Of a stretch of 64,000 bases of DNA, positions 62,001 to 64,000 are shown one piece after another. Source of the stretch: Undaria pinnatifida (lineage: Eukaryota > Sar > Phaeophyceae > Laminariales > Alariaceae); NCBI GenBank assembly GCA_012845835.1, contig JABAKD010000023.1, positions 10,767,840 to 10,831,839 on the forward strand, read 5' to 3'. Made by a program: the position numbers and the translations under genes. The notes beneath the pieces are model-generated. The model did no database searches, was not told the origin of the DNA, and saw only the letters and a program-made list of their open reading frames with translations. Each line of letters starts with the position of its first letter. Within the stretch, counting starts at the first letter, position 1.

Positions 62001-63389
62001 GTATTTCGGGAACCACCATAACATAAGGGATGGCATGTGACAACCGAGATGTCCGGCGGGTTGTGGTTTTTGAAGGCTGGTAACCGCATGAACTACTCGC
62101 CGATCAGGGCCCACTGCCTTTTGGTGCGATACGAACGAGAAGCTTGATGTGTCTCGTGTGCCTGGCGAGCTGCACAATTCGCATAATAGGATGCTACATC
62201 AGAACTTGAGGTGTATACCCCACGTACGACGTACATACCTATTAGACTATGCATGTCGTGCATCTATAGTCTAAAAGGTGCATAGATCACCGCAGCATAT
62301 CGACGTATTATACACCACACCAGGCACCAAGGTCTTTACAAGGTCACGCACACTACACATCACATCAATATTCAGTAACACTGCAGAAATACCCTCGGAA
62401 ACTTTTTTCGACGCGTGTATATGGAGTCACGTGATATATAGATTAATTACGTGGGCTGGGGTTGCCTCTGCACTTCCATTATCGAGGATGAAAGGCAGTC
62501 GCATAGTATTTTACAGGCCAGCCGTGGTCCCAATACAATGCGGTGCCGTGCCAGGGTAAAAACGATTGTGCGTACTAGATTGCGACCAAGACTCTACCCT
62601 TATCAGTGGATAGCACAAACGAATAAATAACATCGCGGCCACCGAGACGTGCATTACGGCGAACGCATGAATGAATGCGCTTTATAGGGACTGTATTTAA
62701 TTAGACACCAAGAGCTCTGCAGATTAGTACACATATATCAGTGGTAGACTTGTCGGCGGTCGAGGATGCTGCACAAAAAAATCAGATTATTCTACCACCT
62801 GCTCGAGAGTTGGACCCGGCTACGACCATCCCCGATGGTGTGTACGATACGAGATTGAGTACCAAGGGGAAACACTGGAAACACCGACACAGCTTGGACT
62901 CAACCGAACGCTGTTGGTGCAACAACCAAGGCGCACGAAAAGGCAACATCGAGAATACACTCAACACGTGTCCGGACCGTCCGTATGTACGACATTAATC
63001 ATCATCATATATGCAGCAGAAGCAGTACACTATCATATACCGAGTGCGTATCGTGCGTAGTGATGATACTTCGCACCTGGTATATACGGCGCGTACGAAG
63101 TGTCACATATTACACGTACATACATACAGCAGTAGTAGCTTGGACACTCTCGTAAACTGCAGGGCACCTGCGGTTACGATATGTAACACCGGGCAAACGT
63201 TTAAGCAGGTTCCGACGTATCGACGCCCCGTCGTGAACGGCGTAACATTCTGGGGTCTGCTGTTGCATAGAAGACGCCGATGTCATGCAAACTACAAAAA
63301 GACATTTCCCACAGGTATGATGACATTTTTTAACTATTAATATAATATGTTCAGGTAGTTATTAGTATAATCTAGACTATTAATAATAG
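62001..63389. other. Possible intron or 3' part of the beta-helix gene; nothing certain
   Basis: A frame at 62750-62998 (PDGVYDTRLSTKGK) weakly echoes LADGIYSTRV of the 61602 exon and could be a diverged partial duplicate. The rest is AT-rich with short frames. Confidence 0.35.
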
Positions 63390-63971
63390 GTGAATAGTGC
63401 GTGGCACGTGACACACATATTCCTTGACCACGCAGTGTACTCAACGCCCCCGAAGGCGCTGCGATTTCACTGGCTTGAAAAAACAGCCTGGAACATTCAC
63501 TTAATGACCGTGTGGCGTTTATCTGTAAAACTATGTTGGGACTTCAGCCACTCCGAGAAACACAACCACAAAAGAGAAAGTATATATCGCCTCAGGGCTC
63601 TCACAACATTCCCACCAACACCGACAAAGCGCTCGGCACCGACAAACCTTGTGAAGGCCTCTCAAACGCTTTGGGAAGTCTGTGCGCCGGCCCAGTACAG
63701 CGGCGCCTCCGAAGAAAGGAGCAACGGCACCCGTTTCGTGCATGCTGCCGCGAGTGCTGCGCAGGTAATACAGCGAGGATCACGCGCTGCCGTGTACACT
63801 TCAAAGTATTTTTGTCTAAAGCTTTCGGTGGGGCCCAAGGCATCGCATTCCTACTCGACAGCAACGAAGCTGAGAGGGATCGAATACACCGGCCTCCCAT
63901 ACTACGATGACGATTTCGCGCAGAATCGTGGAACGGCGACCTGGCATGAAACGGGCTTGGGTCCGAAATAG
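63390..63971 (+). CDS. Unrecognised 193-codon frame at window edge
   Basis: Open frame with a plausible splice donor inside it (GCGCAG then GTAATAC at about 63765). An overlapping +1 frame (63512-63910) is equally open. The balanced end (LRGIEYTGLPYYDDDFAQNR) looks protein-like, but no domain is recognised and the true frame is undecided. Confidence 0.25.
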   Translation: MNSAWHVTHIFLDHAVYSTPPKALRFHWLEKTAWNIHLMTVWRLSVKLCWDFSHSEKHNHKRESIYRLRALTTFPPTPTKRSAPTNLVKASQTLWEVCAPAQYSGASEERSNGTRFVHAAASAAQVIQRGSRAAVYTSKYFCLKLSVGPKASHSYSTATKLRGIEYTGLPYYDDDFAQNRGTATWHETGLGPK

Positions 63972-64000
63972 GTGCTACCGGAATACTCGTTCGGTGCCTC

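Overview
This is nuclear DNA from a repeat-rich, gene-poor eukaryote. The evidence is LTR retrotransposons with Ty3/gypsy-type integrases, a PIF/Harbinger-type transposase carrying a GT-AG intron, tRNA-Ser primer-binding sites, long minisatellites and almost no host genes. An alga or other protist fits best, but no rRNA, organelle or diagnostic gene is present and I cannot name the lineage. GC-rich transposon interiors alternate with AT-richer host DNA.

Layout: (1) 1-12299 is most of an LTR element (E1) whose 5' LTR lies off the window. In order it has an 83-84 bp tandem array, a frameshifted gag ending in a CCHC knuckle, an unknown ORF, a 231-bp repeat block, a NADAR domain, a Ser/Thr/Pro-rich ORF, an intact 829-codon integrase with chromodomain, a 3' UTR and a 3' LTR. 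(2) 12300-18686 holds an old integrase scrap, an LTR-like repeat pair (14123 and 16940) and a G-rich repeat family (R1). (3) 18687-29108, minus strand, is a related but essentially non-coding element (E3) with a tRNA-Ser primer site and a very purine-rich + strand. (4) 31053-33755 is a foldback-like structure of inverted 148-bp arrays. (5) 34121-36579, minus strand, is a PIF/Harbinger transposase pseudogene. (6) 36718-39535 holds three ~0.83-kb repeats. (7) 41780-43047 and 55646-58240 are more R1 repeats. (8) 43048-55645 is a complete 12.6-kb second copy (E2) of the E1 family, inserted in R1 with a 4-bp target duplication. (9) 58240-64000 is host-like DNA with the start of a secreted beta-helix protein gene at 61602.

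How the E1/E2 genes fit together: Gag, zinc knuckle, integrase, chromodomain, LTRs, primer site and polypurine tract are the parts of a Ty3/gypsy chromovirus-like element. I found no recognisable reverse transcriptase, RNase H or protease in either copy. The space where they would lie holds repeats, a NADAR domain and low-complexity ORFs. Both copies share the same breaks: frame changes in gag, two -1 shifts at A-runs in NADAR, and one in-frame UAG just before the integrase. These are either ancestral lesions of a family mobilised in trans or programmed recoding. The combination of NADAR, integrase and missing RT is the most unusual thing in the window.
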